In this document: piece by piece, positions 5,875 to 12,546 of the stretch
How the letters are laid out: each line of letters opens with the position of its first letter
How positions within the stretch are numbered: position 1 is the stretch's first letter
From: a virus
Length of the DNA stretch: 64,000 bases
IMG/VR virus record: IMGVR_UViG_3300045996_001613
Location: 19,578-83,577 of that record
Direction: 5' to 3' (one strand)
The notes under the pieces: generated by a model
Database searches by the model: none
The model's input: only the letters and a program-made list of their open reading frames with translations
What the model was told of the DNA's origin: nothing
Position numbers and translations under genes: made by a program

Positions 5875-5984
5875 TGGCCGTCACGCTGATCGCGATGCTG
5901 TTCATCGCGGTGTTCATCGGGCTACTGACCAAGCTGCCGGTAAGGTTCACCAACGAGTTCACAGGGGAGGACACCGATGATTGA
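5874..5984 (+). CDS. Single-helix membrane peptide, 36 aa
   Basis: GTG 5874 overlaps the upstream stop (TAGTG). Residues 2-19 (AVTLIAMLFIAVFIGLLT) form one transmembrane helix followed by a short charged tail. The coding sequence includes a degenerate half of the TGTGAA/TTCACA operator near 5950. Confidence 0.6.
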   Translation: MAVTLIAMLFIAVFIGLLTKLPVRFTNEFTGEDTDD

Positions 5985-6555
5985 TCCGATGAACGTCACC
6001 GACTTCGACCGCAGCGATGCAGAGCTAGAGGAGTTCTTTCTCTTCGCTGTGCTGGTCGCGAACAAGAACTCCGATAGGATGGCTCGGGCTCTGGATTTTC
6101 TGCTCCGGCAGGGTGAGCCGGGAGACTCCCCCTTTGACACGATCAGGCGCATGGTACTCGACGGCTCGATGCCCCTCCGCCTGATTCAGGCGAAGACCGG
6201 AGAGTATGGTCGACGCCTCAAGACCCTGACCGAGGTCGCGACCGGCATGGTGCCAAACCTCCGCAATGCGGAGCCGGAGGACCTAGAGCAGATCCACGGC
6301 GTCGGGCTCAAGACGGCACGATTCTTCCTCATGCACAGCAGGCGCAACAGCCAGTACGCCGCGATAGACACTCACATCCTCAAGTACATGAGGGAGTTCT
6401 ATGGGCACAAAGTTCCCAACCGTACGCCCACCAACCGGGAGGAGTACCGGGAGCTAGAGGAATGGTTTGTCTTGCAGTGCGCCATCGAGGGCGTCACCCC
6501 CGCGGCGAAGGACCTAGAGGTATGGAAGCTATACAGTGGGAGAGTAAGCGCATGA
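5977..6555 (+). CDS. HhH-GPD superfamily DNA glycosylase-like protein, 192 aa
   Basis: The helix-hairpin-helix IHGVGLKTARF (106-116) is followed by the catalytic-Asp region AIDTHI (Asp131), as in endonuclease III/MutY/OGG relatives. There is no C-terminal four-Cys iron-sulfur cluster, so it is a compact version. The expected role is base excision in phage or host DNA, perhaps removing modified or oxidised bases. The start at ATG 5977 overlaps the previous gene by 8 bases and has GGGGAGG upstream. The exact lesion specificity cannot be read from the sequence. Confidence 0.75.
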   Translation: MIDPMNVTDFDRSDAELEEFFLFAVLVANKNSDRMARALDFLLRQGEPGDSPFDTIRRMVLDGSMPLRLIQAKTGEYGRRLKTLTEVATGMVPNLRNAEPEDLEQIHGVGLKTARFFLMHSRRNSQYAAIDTHILKYMREFYGHKVPNRTPTNREEYRELEEWFVLQCAIEGVTPAAKDLEVWKLYSGRVSA

Positions 6556-6860
6556 GCACCACGATAGACGGACAGAAGACTCGCGTCTCCATGGATGGCA
6601 CGCTGCCCTCGGAGATAGAGGGTGCCGAGCACATCAGCACCCTGCGAGCCGGAGGACGTGGCCGCAGAACATGGTACCGGGCTCTGTACTACGTAGAGCA
6701 GGGGTACGTGGTCTACGACTACGCCTACCATGACCGGATGCCAGACGCGACAGTCGGCTGGCTCAAGGGATACATGGACCGGGAGACTGTGGGCCGCGAG
6801 CACGCGGAGTTCTCGGAGGCACTGACCGCGAGGGACGATGCGAAAGGGGGTGAAGAGTGA
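6552..6860 (+). CDS. Hypothetical protein, 102 aa
   Basis: It starts at ATGA (6552). The centre is aromatic and beta-rich (RTWYRALYYVEQGYVVYDYAYH), the C-terminal third helical and acidic. I do not recognise it. It ends in GTGA with the next tiny gene. Confidence 0.7.
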   Translation: MSTTIDGQKTRVSMDGTLPSEIEGAEHISTLRAGGRGRRTWYRALYYVEQGYVVYDYAYHDRMPDATVGWLKGYMDRETVGREHAEFSEALTARDDAKGGEE

Positions 6861-6949
6861 GCAGGATCACCGACCTCGTACTGACCGTAGTCCTCGGGCC
6901 ACTGATTATCTACGGGATAGCCACAACTGTAATCGAAATTCTTCTCTAG
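6857..6949 (+). CDS. Single-helix membrane peptide, 30 aa
   Basis: GTG 6857 overlaps the previous stop (GTGA). The 30 residues are almost entirely one hydrophobic helix (VLTVVLGPLIIYGIATTVIE). It is coupled to its neighbours and followed by TAGGAGG, the ribosome site of the next gene. Confidence 0.55.
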   Translation: MSRITDLVLTVVLGPLIIYGIATTVIEILL

Positions 6950-6959
6950 GAGGCTAGTG

Positions 6960-7592
6960 ATGCAGGATACACAACCGTACCTCGCGACCGAGTGGGGAGG
7001 CCAGCAGTGGATTATCTTTGCGAAGGCGTACCCCCACGCGATGAATAAGGCGAACAAGGTAGGCATAGACCACAAGTATCTCCGGGAGATAGAGGAAGAT
7101 GAGTATCCGGTCTCGTGGGACAAGGTCGGAGAGTACAGCTACCTCTCGTCGGGAAGTGCCGAGGTATGGCGCGTGTTCGACTACTGCCCCTTTGCTTCGA
7201 CCCTCGACGGGTCACACCTGCCCGACGAGGAGCCGGGAGAGGTTGAGGGTGAGGACCTGACCCCTCCGTACATCAGCATGGGCTTGCCGGTCTTCCGCGT
7301 ACGTGTGGAGCCCTTCGCAACCGGCGACGGATGGTCTGCCACTGTGCTGCTGTGGAAGAGAGAGGACGGCACGGGTCCGCAGGGCATGGACCCCGACGCG
7401 ATACTCACGTCTCTCTCCAGTGAAGCGTTCTTCGCCTACCTCAACATCAAGCAGACCCTCGACAGCATGGGCGTGGCCGGGTTCATCGAGCCCGAGTTCG
7501 CACCACATGGATCACGCAAGGGGTTCTACAACATGGACTCCACGCAAGAGAGAATGCCACTCCAGGCACAAACCAATCAAGGAGGCAAGTAA
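6960..7592 (+). CDS. Hypothetical protein, 210 aa
   Basis: ATG 6960 follows TAGGAGG; GTG 6957 directly before it is less likely. The protein is soluble and acidic with several Trp-containing strands (WGGQQWIIFAKAYPHA) and a disordered Gln/Asn-rich C-terminus. No domain recognised. The stop overlaps the next start as TAATG. Confidence 0.75.
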   Translation: MQDTQPYLATEWGGQQWIIFAKAYPHAMNKANKVGIDHKYLREIEEDEYPVSWDKVGEYSYLSSGSAEVWRVFDYCPFASTLDGSHLPDEEPGEVEGEDLTPPYISMGLPVFRVRVEPFATGDGWSATVLLWKREDGTGPQGMDPDAILTSLSSEAFFAYLNIKQTLDSMGVAGFIEPEFAPHGSRKGFYNMDSTQERMPLQAQTNQGGK

Positions 7593-7852
7593 TGGCAAGA
7601 CGAGAACTCGCGACCGCGATTGTGTCCGACACGATCCTGACCGTAGTCCGCAGGGACGTGGGCGACTACGCGCTAGAGATCGAGTACCCGAACGGGGATA
7701 CCCTCAAGTACGGGTCCCTCGACGTGCGTGATGTGTTCACCAGCATGGGCGACGAAGTGCGCCTGCTACTCCACAAGGAGGGGACGTTCAGCGAGGAAGA
7801 GAAGCACTTCCTCAAGATTATGGACCGGCTTCCCGAGTCGGAGGAGGCGTGA
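7592..7852 (+). CDS. Hypothetical protein, 86 aa
   Basis: It starts within TAATG. A beta-rich N-terminal half (TAIVSDTILTVVRR, ALEIEYPNGDTLKYG) is followed by an acidic helix. Size and context suggest a small accessory protein; no family named. Confidence 0.65.
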   Translation: MARRELATAIVSDTILTVVRRDVGDYALEIEYPNGDTLKYGSLDVRDVFTSMGDEVRLLLHKEGTFSEEEKHFLKIMDRLPESEEA

Positions 7853-8043
7853 TGTACGAGGACCGTAGCGACTACGAGTTGTGCTCACTCTACTGCGACT
7901 ACCACGAGTGGTTGGAAACAGGTAGCGATATAAAGCCCAACGTAAGGGAGAAATACGAAAACCACTTGGCCGAGATTATGCGAGAGATCGCACGTCGTTA
8001 CAAGTGGGCGACGCAGACGGCACACTACAAGAAGGGGCAGTGA
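7852..8043 (+). CDS. Hypothetical helical protein, 63 aa
   Basis: Start ATG 7852 in TGATG (GTG 7849 is possible). The sequence is charged and aromatic (YELCSLYCDYHEWLE) with a C-terminal basic helix. Both ends overlap neighbours. Unknown function. Confidence 0.65.
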   Translation: MYEDRSDYELCSLYCDYHEWLETGSDIKPNVREKYENHLAEIMREIARRYKWATQTAHYKKGQ

Positions 8044-8279
8044 TGGATTGCAAGCACCCCAAGGTGGCGCAGAGGTACGGCGTTACCGAACAGCCGCGGC
8101 ACATCCCCGACGTGTTCACCGGACTATGGCCGCAGTGGTACCAGTTCTGTACCCACTGCGGTGATCTGGTCGATGAACGGTGGGTACATCCCGACAAACT
8201 GACCGACGGGCAGTTATTCACCCTACTGATGAGCAATGCGGAGTGCGACGCTGTAGTACAACAATACGAGAGTCAATAG
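8043..8279 (+). CDS. Hypothetical Cys/His protein, 78 aa
   Basis: It starts in TGATG (8043). Cys/His pairs near residues 3-5 (CKH) and 36-39 (CTHC) could bind zinc. It ends in the octapeptide-like tail VVQQYESQ, which is nearly the same as the tail of the next gene (VVQYESQ). The end lies in a duplicated junction sequence. Confidence 0.65.
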   Translation: MDCKHPKVAQRYGVTEQPRHIPDVFTGLWPQWYQFCTHCGDLVDERWVHPDKLTDGQLFTLLMSNAECDAVVQQYESQ

Positions 8280-8306
8280 TGGGAGGTAGCATGAACACCG
8301 TCGAGC
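8251..8306 (+). repeat. Duplicated gene-junction sequence, copy A
   Basis: This segment spans the end of gene 8043-8279, the ribosome site and the first codons of gene 8291-8668. Copy B at 8643-8695 is nearly identical apart from a 3-base deletion and a few substitutions. Confidence 0.8.
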
Positions 8307-8668
8307 AGGCGATACGTGCCAGCCTGACCCCCGAGCTATTAAAGCCGGAGTACCGGGGGTCAGACCGGCCATACGCGGGCCACTGCTACGTCGCGAGTGA
8401 GGCGTACTGGCATCTCCGTGGTCGCAGCCACGGCTACATCCCCCACCGGATCAAGCACGAGGGGTCGACGCACTGGTACCTCATGCGCCGCAACACCGGA
8501 GAGGTCATAGACCTGACCGCGGAGCAGTTCGAGACATCTGTTCCATACTCCGAGGGTGTGGGCTGCGGCTTCCTAACAAGCAAGCCGAGCAAGAGGGCAC
8601 AGACCGTGATAGACCGGGTGCTACTTCGCTTACTGATGCCCACTGTAGTACAATACGAGAGTCAATAG
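8291..8668 (+). CDS. Conserved phage protein of the HCYVASEA type, 125 aa
   Basis: ATG 8291 follows GGGAGG. The motif GHCYVASEAYWHL, then a central THWYL and VIDLTAEQF, resembles a family seen in many phages and in Bacillus YunG-like proteins. The conserved Cys and His pair recalls papain-fold hydrolases, but no activity is established to my knowledge. The C-terminal tail and downstream ribosome site match those of the upstream gene, showing a duplicated boundary. Confidence 0.7.
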   Translation: MNTVEQAIRASLTPELLKPEYRGSDRPYAGHCYVASEAYWHLRGRSHGYIPHRIKHEGSTHWYLMRRNTGEVIDLTAEQFETSVPYSEGVGCGFLTSKPSKRAQTVIDRVLLRLLMPTVVQYESQ

Positions 8669-8695
8669 TAGGAGGTAACGTGAACACCATCGAGC
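8643..8695 (+). repeat. Duplicated gene-junction sequence, copy B
   Basis: Second copy of the junction at 8251-8306. It covers the last codons of gene 8291-8668, the AGGAGG site and the first codons (MNTIE versus MNTVE) of gene 8680-9258. Confidence 0.8.
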
Positions 8696-9258
8696 GCAAG
8701 CAGAAGATAGAGGAACTGGTTGGAGAGGTCCTGATGCACGTGCGTGCCGACCTCACCCACGCGGAGAGCAATCTGCGCCTTCTCCGCCGCCAGTCGTCCG
8801 ACAACAACGTGGACTGGTTTCTCGGAAACATCACGAAGCAGGCCACCCTAGCTGCGGCATCGCTGCAGGTCATGCTCAAACAACTAGACGAGAAGGGACT
8901 GACCACCGCGGAACTTGCGGCTGCGGTCGAGGAGAGGGAGTCCTTTCAGGAGGCATTGGAGTCCAGCCCTCAGGTCACGCCCGCGATGCTGCAGGACTGG
9001 TTCGGGGACAACCCCTCTGACGGGATGGCGAAGTACGGGGATGGTGGGATCGAAATCAACCCCGATCTCGGGGCCGAGTACAAGAGTGCATTGGGGGAGC
9101 ACCAAAAGGCACAGGAGGAGATCGCGAAAGCCCGGCGGTTCCTCGACGTGGAGTCCGTAGTCGGGTATTCCAACGTCAGCCAGTGCGAGGAGACGGACGA
9201 GCCCCACGAGATCGAGGCGTTGGGTGACCCGTCCAACCCGGAGGAGGTCTCCCACTAG
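8680..9258 (+). CDS. Hypothetical helical protein, 192 aa
   Basis: GTG 8680 follows TAGGAGG. Residues 1-90 are predicted helical with Leu/Glu/Lys heptads; the C-terminal 100 residues are acidic. The first residues MNTIE match MNTVE of the gene before, a consequence of the duplicated junction and not evidence of homology. No family recognised. Confidence 0.7.
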   Translation: MNTIERKQKIEELVGEVLMHVRADLTHAESNLRLLRRQSSDNNVDWFLGNITKQATLAAASLQVMLKQLDEKGLTTAELAAAVEERESFQEALESSPQVTPAMLQDWFGDNPSDGMAKYGDGGIEINPDLGAEYKSALGEHQKAQEEIAKARRFLDVESVVGYSNVSQCEETDEPHEIEALGDPSNPEEVSH

Positions 9259-9593
9259 TGGGAGACCTGATCTACTTCCCCGGCTCTGATCCGGAGGAAA
9301 GGGAGAAGCGTGCTCGCAAGCTAGAGCGTGCGCGTAACAACCTCTTGGATATCTTCGACCATCTTGGCCTCGACGAGGCGAGGGTAGAGTACCTAGAGCT
9401 ACTAGAAGAGGCGAAGAAACAGCGTCTCACGATTGAGTTCTTGGAGCGCAAGCATAGGATGGTCTCCAAGAACATACACGCCTACGAGCAGGAAGAGAGA
9501 ATCGTTCTCAAGTTCGACAAGACGGGGAGGTACGTAGGGTACGTGGATAGGGACACCGGGGAATTGAAGAAACATGTACGGGAGGAGACGTGA
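9258..9593 (+). CDS. Hypothetical coiled-coil protein, 111 aa
   Basis: GTG 9258 overlaps the upstream stop (TAGTG). A long charged helix (REKRARKLERARNNLLDIF) is followed by a second helix and a C-terminal strand pair ending KFDKTGRYVGYVDRDTG. Likely structural or regulatory; unknown. Confidence 0.7.
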   Translation: MGDLIYFPGSDPEEREKRARKLERARNNLLDIFDHLGLDEARVEYLELLEEAKKQRLTIEFLERKHRMVSKNIHAYEQEERIVLKFDKTGRYVGYVDRDTGELKKHVREET

Positions 9594-9721
9594 GGCACTG
9601 CTACTGCATCGGTCGCTGCCGGTGTCGAGCAGGATGCCTCGACGTAGTGATCAGCGTAATCTTTGGACCCATCATCATCCTGTGCATTGTGCTCGGGCTG
9701 ATCGAGTGGCTGTTCGGATAG
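9590..9721 (+). CDS. Cys-rich N-terminus plus one transmembrane helix, 43 aa
   Basis: GTG 9590 overlaps the previous stop (GTGA). The N-terminus MRHCYCIGRCRCRAGC carries five Cys in 16 residues, followed by one hydrophobic helix (VVISVIFGPIIILCIVLGLI). The Cys cluster could bind a metal at the membrane face. Confidence 0.6.
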   Translation: MRHCYCIGRCRCRAGCLDVVISVIFGPIIILCIVLGLIEWLFG

Positions 9722-9728
9722 GAGATTA

Positions 9729-9899
9729 ATGGTAGATACAGTTGAGTCCACGCCGCTGACCAAGATGCTCGACGAGGGTATCACGGCGCTGACGAAGGAA
9801 GAACTGATCGGACTGTGGGGGTACTGCCGGAAGCACGGATACACCGCGACCGCGGAGTTAGCGGTCGAGGAGATGGGGGATAGGGGGATGGAACTGTGA
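9729..9899 (+). CDS. Hypothetical protein, 56 aa
   Basis: ATG 9729 follows ATAGGAG. It is a small acidic helical protein (TKEELIGLWGYCRKHGYTAT) of unknown function. Its stop is overlapped by the next GTG (GTGA). Confidence 0.6.
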   Translation: MVDTVESTPLTKMLDEGITALTKEELIGLWGYCRKHGYTATAELAVEEMGDRGMEL

Positions 9900-10000
9900 C
9901 GAAGAAGCAGTTTTTGCTGGTGCTCTTGGTCGGCGCGATAAATGGAATGCTGCTCGGTCTGATCCTGGGCATGCTGTACACGTGGAATATCTACAACTAG
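9896..10000 (+). CDS. Single-helix membrane peptide, 34 aa
   Basis: GTG 9896 in GTGA. After MTKKQ the sequence is one glycine-containing transmembrane helix (FLLVLLVGAINGMLLGLILG). The third such micro-membrane protein in 4 kb. Confidence 0.6.
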   Translation: MTKKQFLLVLLVGAINGMLLGLILGMLYTWNIYN

Positions 10001-10008
10001 GAGAGCAT

Positions 10009-10383
10009 ATGACTGAAACGAGGAAGTCGCCAAAGACGAAGTGCGACGCGACCGGATACGTGCTCGGACAGCCGATTCGCGAGACCTTTGAGCACGACAC
10101 GGACACCGGGCTCAGTGCCAACAGGCAGGCAGTGCTGTGGGCTCAGGAGAAGGGCGTCTCCGTACTAGAGACCGCGAAGCCCCCGTACCGCAACAAGGAC
10201 AGGAACTACTACGCGACCAACCCCTCGACAGGGAAGATGAATCGGATCTCGTTCAACAAGGCGAAGATCATTACGGCTATGATCCCAGCCATGTTCGCGG
10301 AAGAGGGTGCCGAGTCGGAGGAGGACAAGCGCCAGATCGTCGAGAGAGTGATCCGACGGGAGATCTCGGGGGTACCCGAGTAA
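10009..10383 (+). CDS. Hypothetical protein, 124 aa
   Basis: ATG 10009 follows AGGAGAG. The protein is basic with an N-terminal KSPKTKCDATGYVLG and a C-terminal charged helix (SEEDKRQIVERVIRREI). The pattern of a short strand region then two helices suggests DNA binding, but no known motif is present. The stop overlaps the next gene (TAATG). Confidence 0.7.
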   Translation: MTETRKSPKTKCDATGYVLGQPIRETFEHDTDTGLSANRQAVLWAQEKGVSVLETAKPPYRNKDRNYYATNPSTGKMNRISFNKAKIITAMIPAMFAEEGAESEEDKRQIVERVIRREISGVPE

Positions 10384-10592
10384 TGACGCTCCTGTTTGCG
10401 TTTATCCTTTGGTTTGCCCTGATGTGCTGCATGGCGGGTCCGTACCTCATGCTTCTGGTATGGGCATGCAACACCGCATGGGGGAAGAGATCTCCGCAAT
10501 GGGTGTGGGGTGGCTCAATAGTCGTGGGGTATCCCCTACTGATGTGCGTTGCCGCGTACGTAGCAGGCTACTGGTACGTGATGCACTCATGA
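10383..10592 (+). CDS. Two-helix membrane protein, 69 aa
   Basis: It starts in TAATG. Two transmembrane helices are visible (about residues 3-28 and 43-65) joined by a short loop with KR. It could be a small inner-membrane effector; a holin role is less likely because it lies far from the lysis genes. Confidence 0.65.
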   Translation: MTLLFAFILWFALMCCMAGPYLMLLVWACNTAWGKRSPQWVWGGSIVVGYPLLMCVAAYVAGYWYVMHS

Positions 10593-10801
10593 CCACCTTT
10601 GAGAAGCTGTACGAGATCTATGGTATCTGGCTGGCTCTGCTGTTTACGCTGTTACTCGCGGGCGCGTGGGCCATGATCGAGATGTCCAAGTGGGCCGACC
10701 GAGAGGGGAGCATCAACGCGGTGGTCGTGGTGATTGCGTACGTGGTGCTCTGCATCGCGTGCACGTACGTGATAGTGACGTTGTGGGGGTTACCTGTATG
10801 A
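10589..10801 (+). CDS. Two-helix membrane protein, 70 aa
   Basis: It starts in ATGA (10589), coupled to the preceding membrane protein. Helices span about residues 9-31 and 43-66 around a charged loop (SKWADREGS). Same architecture as the previous gene, possibly a diverged duplicate. Confidence 0.65.
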   Translation: MTTFEKLYEIYGIWLALLFTLLLAGAWAMIEMSKWADREGSINAVVVVIAYVVLCIACTYVIVTLWGLPV

Positions 10802-11082
10802 AGCTGGTCTACTGCCGAGAGTGCCAAGACGTATTCAAGCTCACTACCAAGGAACTCCGGTTCTGCGAATGCGGAGAAAGTGCCGGCAGTTACAAGCCGG
10901 ATGGACTGCATGCGCTGATCTACGGTGCCGCGATACCCCTCGGCTTTGACAACGGATCGCTCCTACGTGCCTTGCAACAAAGAGCACCAGGGGATTTCAA
11001 GCGCCCGAGGTATGGCACGAGGTTTGAGGCGTTCGTGATCCCCCACCAGACCCCGACCGTGAATGGAGGCAGATGGACGTAA
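10798..11082 (+). CDS. Zinc-ribbon protein, 94 aa
   Basis: ATG 10798 overlaps the previous stop. An N-terminal CREC and FCECGE pair (residues 6-9 and 23-26) form a probable zinc ribbon. The middle (HALIYGAAIPLGF) is hydrophobic but short. Function unknown. Confidence 0.7.
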   Translation: MKLVYCRECQDVFKLTTKELRFCECGESAGSYKPDGLHALIYGAAIPLGFDNGSLLRALQQRAPGDFKRPRYGTRFEAFVIPHQTPTVNGGRWT

Positions 11083-11312
11083 TGAAGACGCCGCGGTTCC
11101 GTAAAGAAATGGAGGTCGAGATCTGCCCCTTCCAACATGGCCGAATCTGTGCCGACGAGGACATTCTGCGTCTGGATGGACGACGGGGCACGGTAACCAA
11201 TGTCAAGAATCACTCCCAAGGACAGATCGTGTATGTACACGTCGAAATGGAGAGGGCCGCGATAGCCTACCTCACCGAGATACTGAAACCCATGGTTGAA
11301 AGTCAACGGTAG
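11073..11312 (+). CDS. Hypothetical protein, 79 aa
   Basis: ATG 11073 has GGAGG at 5 bases; ATG 11082 (TAATG) is the alternative. The product looks like a small beta-barrel (RLDGRRGTVTNVKNHSQGQ then VYVHVEME), reminiscent of KOW/SH3-like folds, with a C-terminal helix. That fold assignment is weak. Confidence 0.65.
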   Translation: MDVMKTPRFRKEMEVEICPFQHGRICADEDILRLDGRRGTVTNVKNHSQGQIVYVHVEMERAAIAYLTEILKPMVESQR

Positions 11313-11323
11313 TCGAGTACAAT
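11296..11323 (+). promoter_or_regulatory. Sigma70-type promoter
   Basis: TTGAAA (11296-11301) and TACAAT (11318-11323) are 16 bases apart, overlapping the end of the previous gene and 62 bases upstream of ATG 11385. The octamer GTCAATAG follows at 11334. Confidence 0.55.
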
Positions 11324-11384
11324 AGGTACAAGCGTCAATAGTGGCGCAGTAGCCATGTCGTGCAAGCGACACAAGGAGGCGAAC

Positions 11385-11675
11385 ATGGCGGAAAAGGTAG
11401 CGAGCACGCGACACTTCGTGTGCTCACCGGCAGTGGCGATGGGCCTCGCGAGGACCCTAGTCACCGGACTGCGGGACGAGGTTGCGGTCAAGTGCTTCAA
11501 CCGTGAGCCGCAGAAAATGGCGGAAGCCCTGATGGAGTGGGCTGAGGAGAAGCGCATCCTCAAGGGCGAAGACCCCAACGACAACCTGCTTGCGTGGGCC
11601 ATGCGTGAGGGACGGGGCAAGTGGAACCCCGACCCTGATCGGTACCAGCGCAACGCGGATCTGGTGGCGGCGTGA
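11385..11675 (+). CDS. Hypothetical protein, 96 aa
   Basis: ATG 11385 follows CAAGGAGG. First gene after the 11296 promoter. The sequence begins AEKVASTRHFVCSPAVAMGLARTLV and ends with an Arg/Asp-rich stretch. Mixed alpha fold, no recognised domain. Confidence 0.7.
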   Translation: MAEKVASTRHFVCSPAVAMGLARTLVTGLRDEVAVKCFNREPQKMAEALMEWAEEKRILKGEDPNDNLLAWAMREGRGKWNPDPDRYQRNADLVAA

Positions 11676-11983
11676 GCCTATATCAGGCTCTCATGCAGGA
11701 GGCGGAGGCACAACTGGCCTCTGCCTCCTCTTCTATGGACAAGCTGGATACAGTGATGTTCTGCCTCGGTCTCGACGACGAGGACTTTGAGGAAGAGGGG
11801 TATGAGGGTCGAGGCGAAGCCGAGGATATAGCCTTGGTTCACATACGCGGGGTTCAGGGGTCTTGGGGCCGCATGCTGGATCTCTTTGAGGCCGCGGTGA
11901 TGCGAAGGATAGGAGACGCCCGTGAAGAAGGCGATACACGTATCCAAGGAGAGGATCAAGGCAAACCGGAAAGCGGGGAATAA
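11672..11983 (+). CDS. Hypothetical acidic protein, 103 aa
   Basis: GTG 11672 in GTGA. The product is very acidic in its middle (LDDEDFEEEGYEGRGEAED). The last 62 bases overlap the next gene in another frame, more than usual here, so one of the two ends may be wrong. Confidence 0.6.
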   Translation: MSLYQALMQEAEAQLASASSSMDKLDTVMFCLGLDDEDFEEEGYEGRGEAEDIALVHIRGVQGSWGRMLDLFEAAVMRRIGDAREEGDTRIQGEDQGKPESGE

Positions 11984-12173
11984 CTTCCCCTTCATTCGCG
12001 TGATCGCGGCGTCCGGTCGGGACGGCTTCGGGCACAAGGCGTACTGGAACGGGCCGACCCTGTTGAGGAACTTCGCGAACCTCCCGGATGGGGAGCAGCA
12101 TGTCCACGTCGAGACGGACGCACTGGTCTTACTCACGAACGAAATATCCGGGGAAGAGCAGGTGTTTGAGTGA
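11922..12173 (+). CDS. Hypothetical basic protein, 83 aa
   Basis: GTG 11922 follows ATAGGAG. The N-terminus is basic (MKKAIHVSKERIKANRKAG); the rest has strands (FPFIRVIAASGR, QHVHVETDALVLL). It overlaps the previous gene by 62 bases. Unknown function. Confidence 0.65.
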   Translation: MKKAIHVSKERIKANRKAGNNFPFIRVIAASGRDGFGHKAYWNGPTLLRNFANLPDGEQHVHVETDALVLLTNEISGEEQVFE

Positions 12174-12538
12174 TCACCGAGGAGCAGTTCGGCAAGCTGC
12201 CACGCTATGTGCAGCACGAACTTGAGAAGCTACGTGCCGACGTAGCGTGGTATAAGCATAAGTACGAGGCGATCAGCGGAAAGACCTCTCGCGTGTTTGT
12301 CAACCGTCGCCTCGGCTCTGAGAACCCCGGCAACCTACACCTGCCGGAGGACGAGAGCATCACCTTCAAGGTGGAGGACGATACACATTACGTCGGGGAT
12401 GGCGCGTACATCGAGGTTGAGCTATCGAGTAGCCGGGACCACATCGAGGTTCGTGGACGAGACGGATTGCTCACGGCCCTCGACAGCAGCAACCGCATGC
12501 GGATCTACCACGGTAGGTCCCTGACACCACTACGCTAG
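12170..12538 (+). CDS. Hypothetical protein, 122 aa
   Basis: GTG 12170 in GTGA. N-terminal helix (EEQFGKLPRYVQHELEKLRA) typical of small phage coiled-coil segments, then a beta-rich C-terminal domain (YIEVELSSSRDHIEVRG). No family recognised. Confidence 0.7.
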   Translation: MITEEQFGKLPRYVQHELEKLRADVAWYKHKYEAISGKTSRVFVNRRLGSENPGNLHLPEDESITFKVEDDTHYVGDGAYIEVELSSSRDHIEVRGRDGLLTALDSSNRMRIYHGRSLTPLR

Positions 12539-12546
12539 GAGGCAAC

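Noticed and set aside
8649-8654. TACAAT as a promoter before gene 8680
   Set aside because: It encodes part of the shared C-terminal tail and lacks a -35 element at the right distance.
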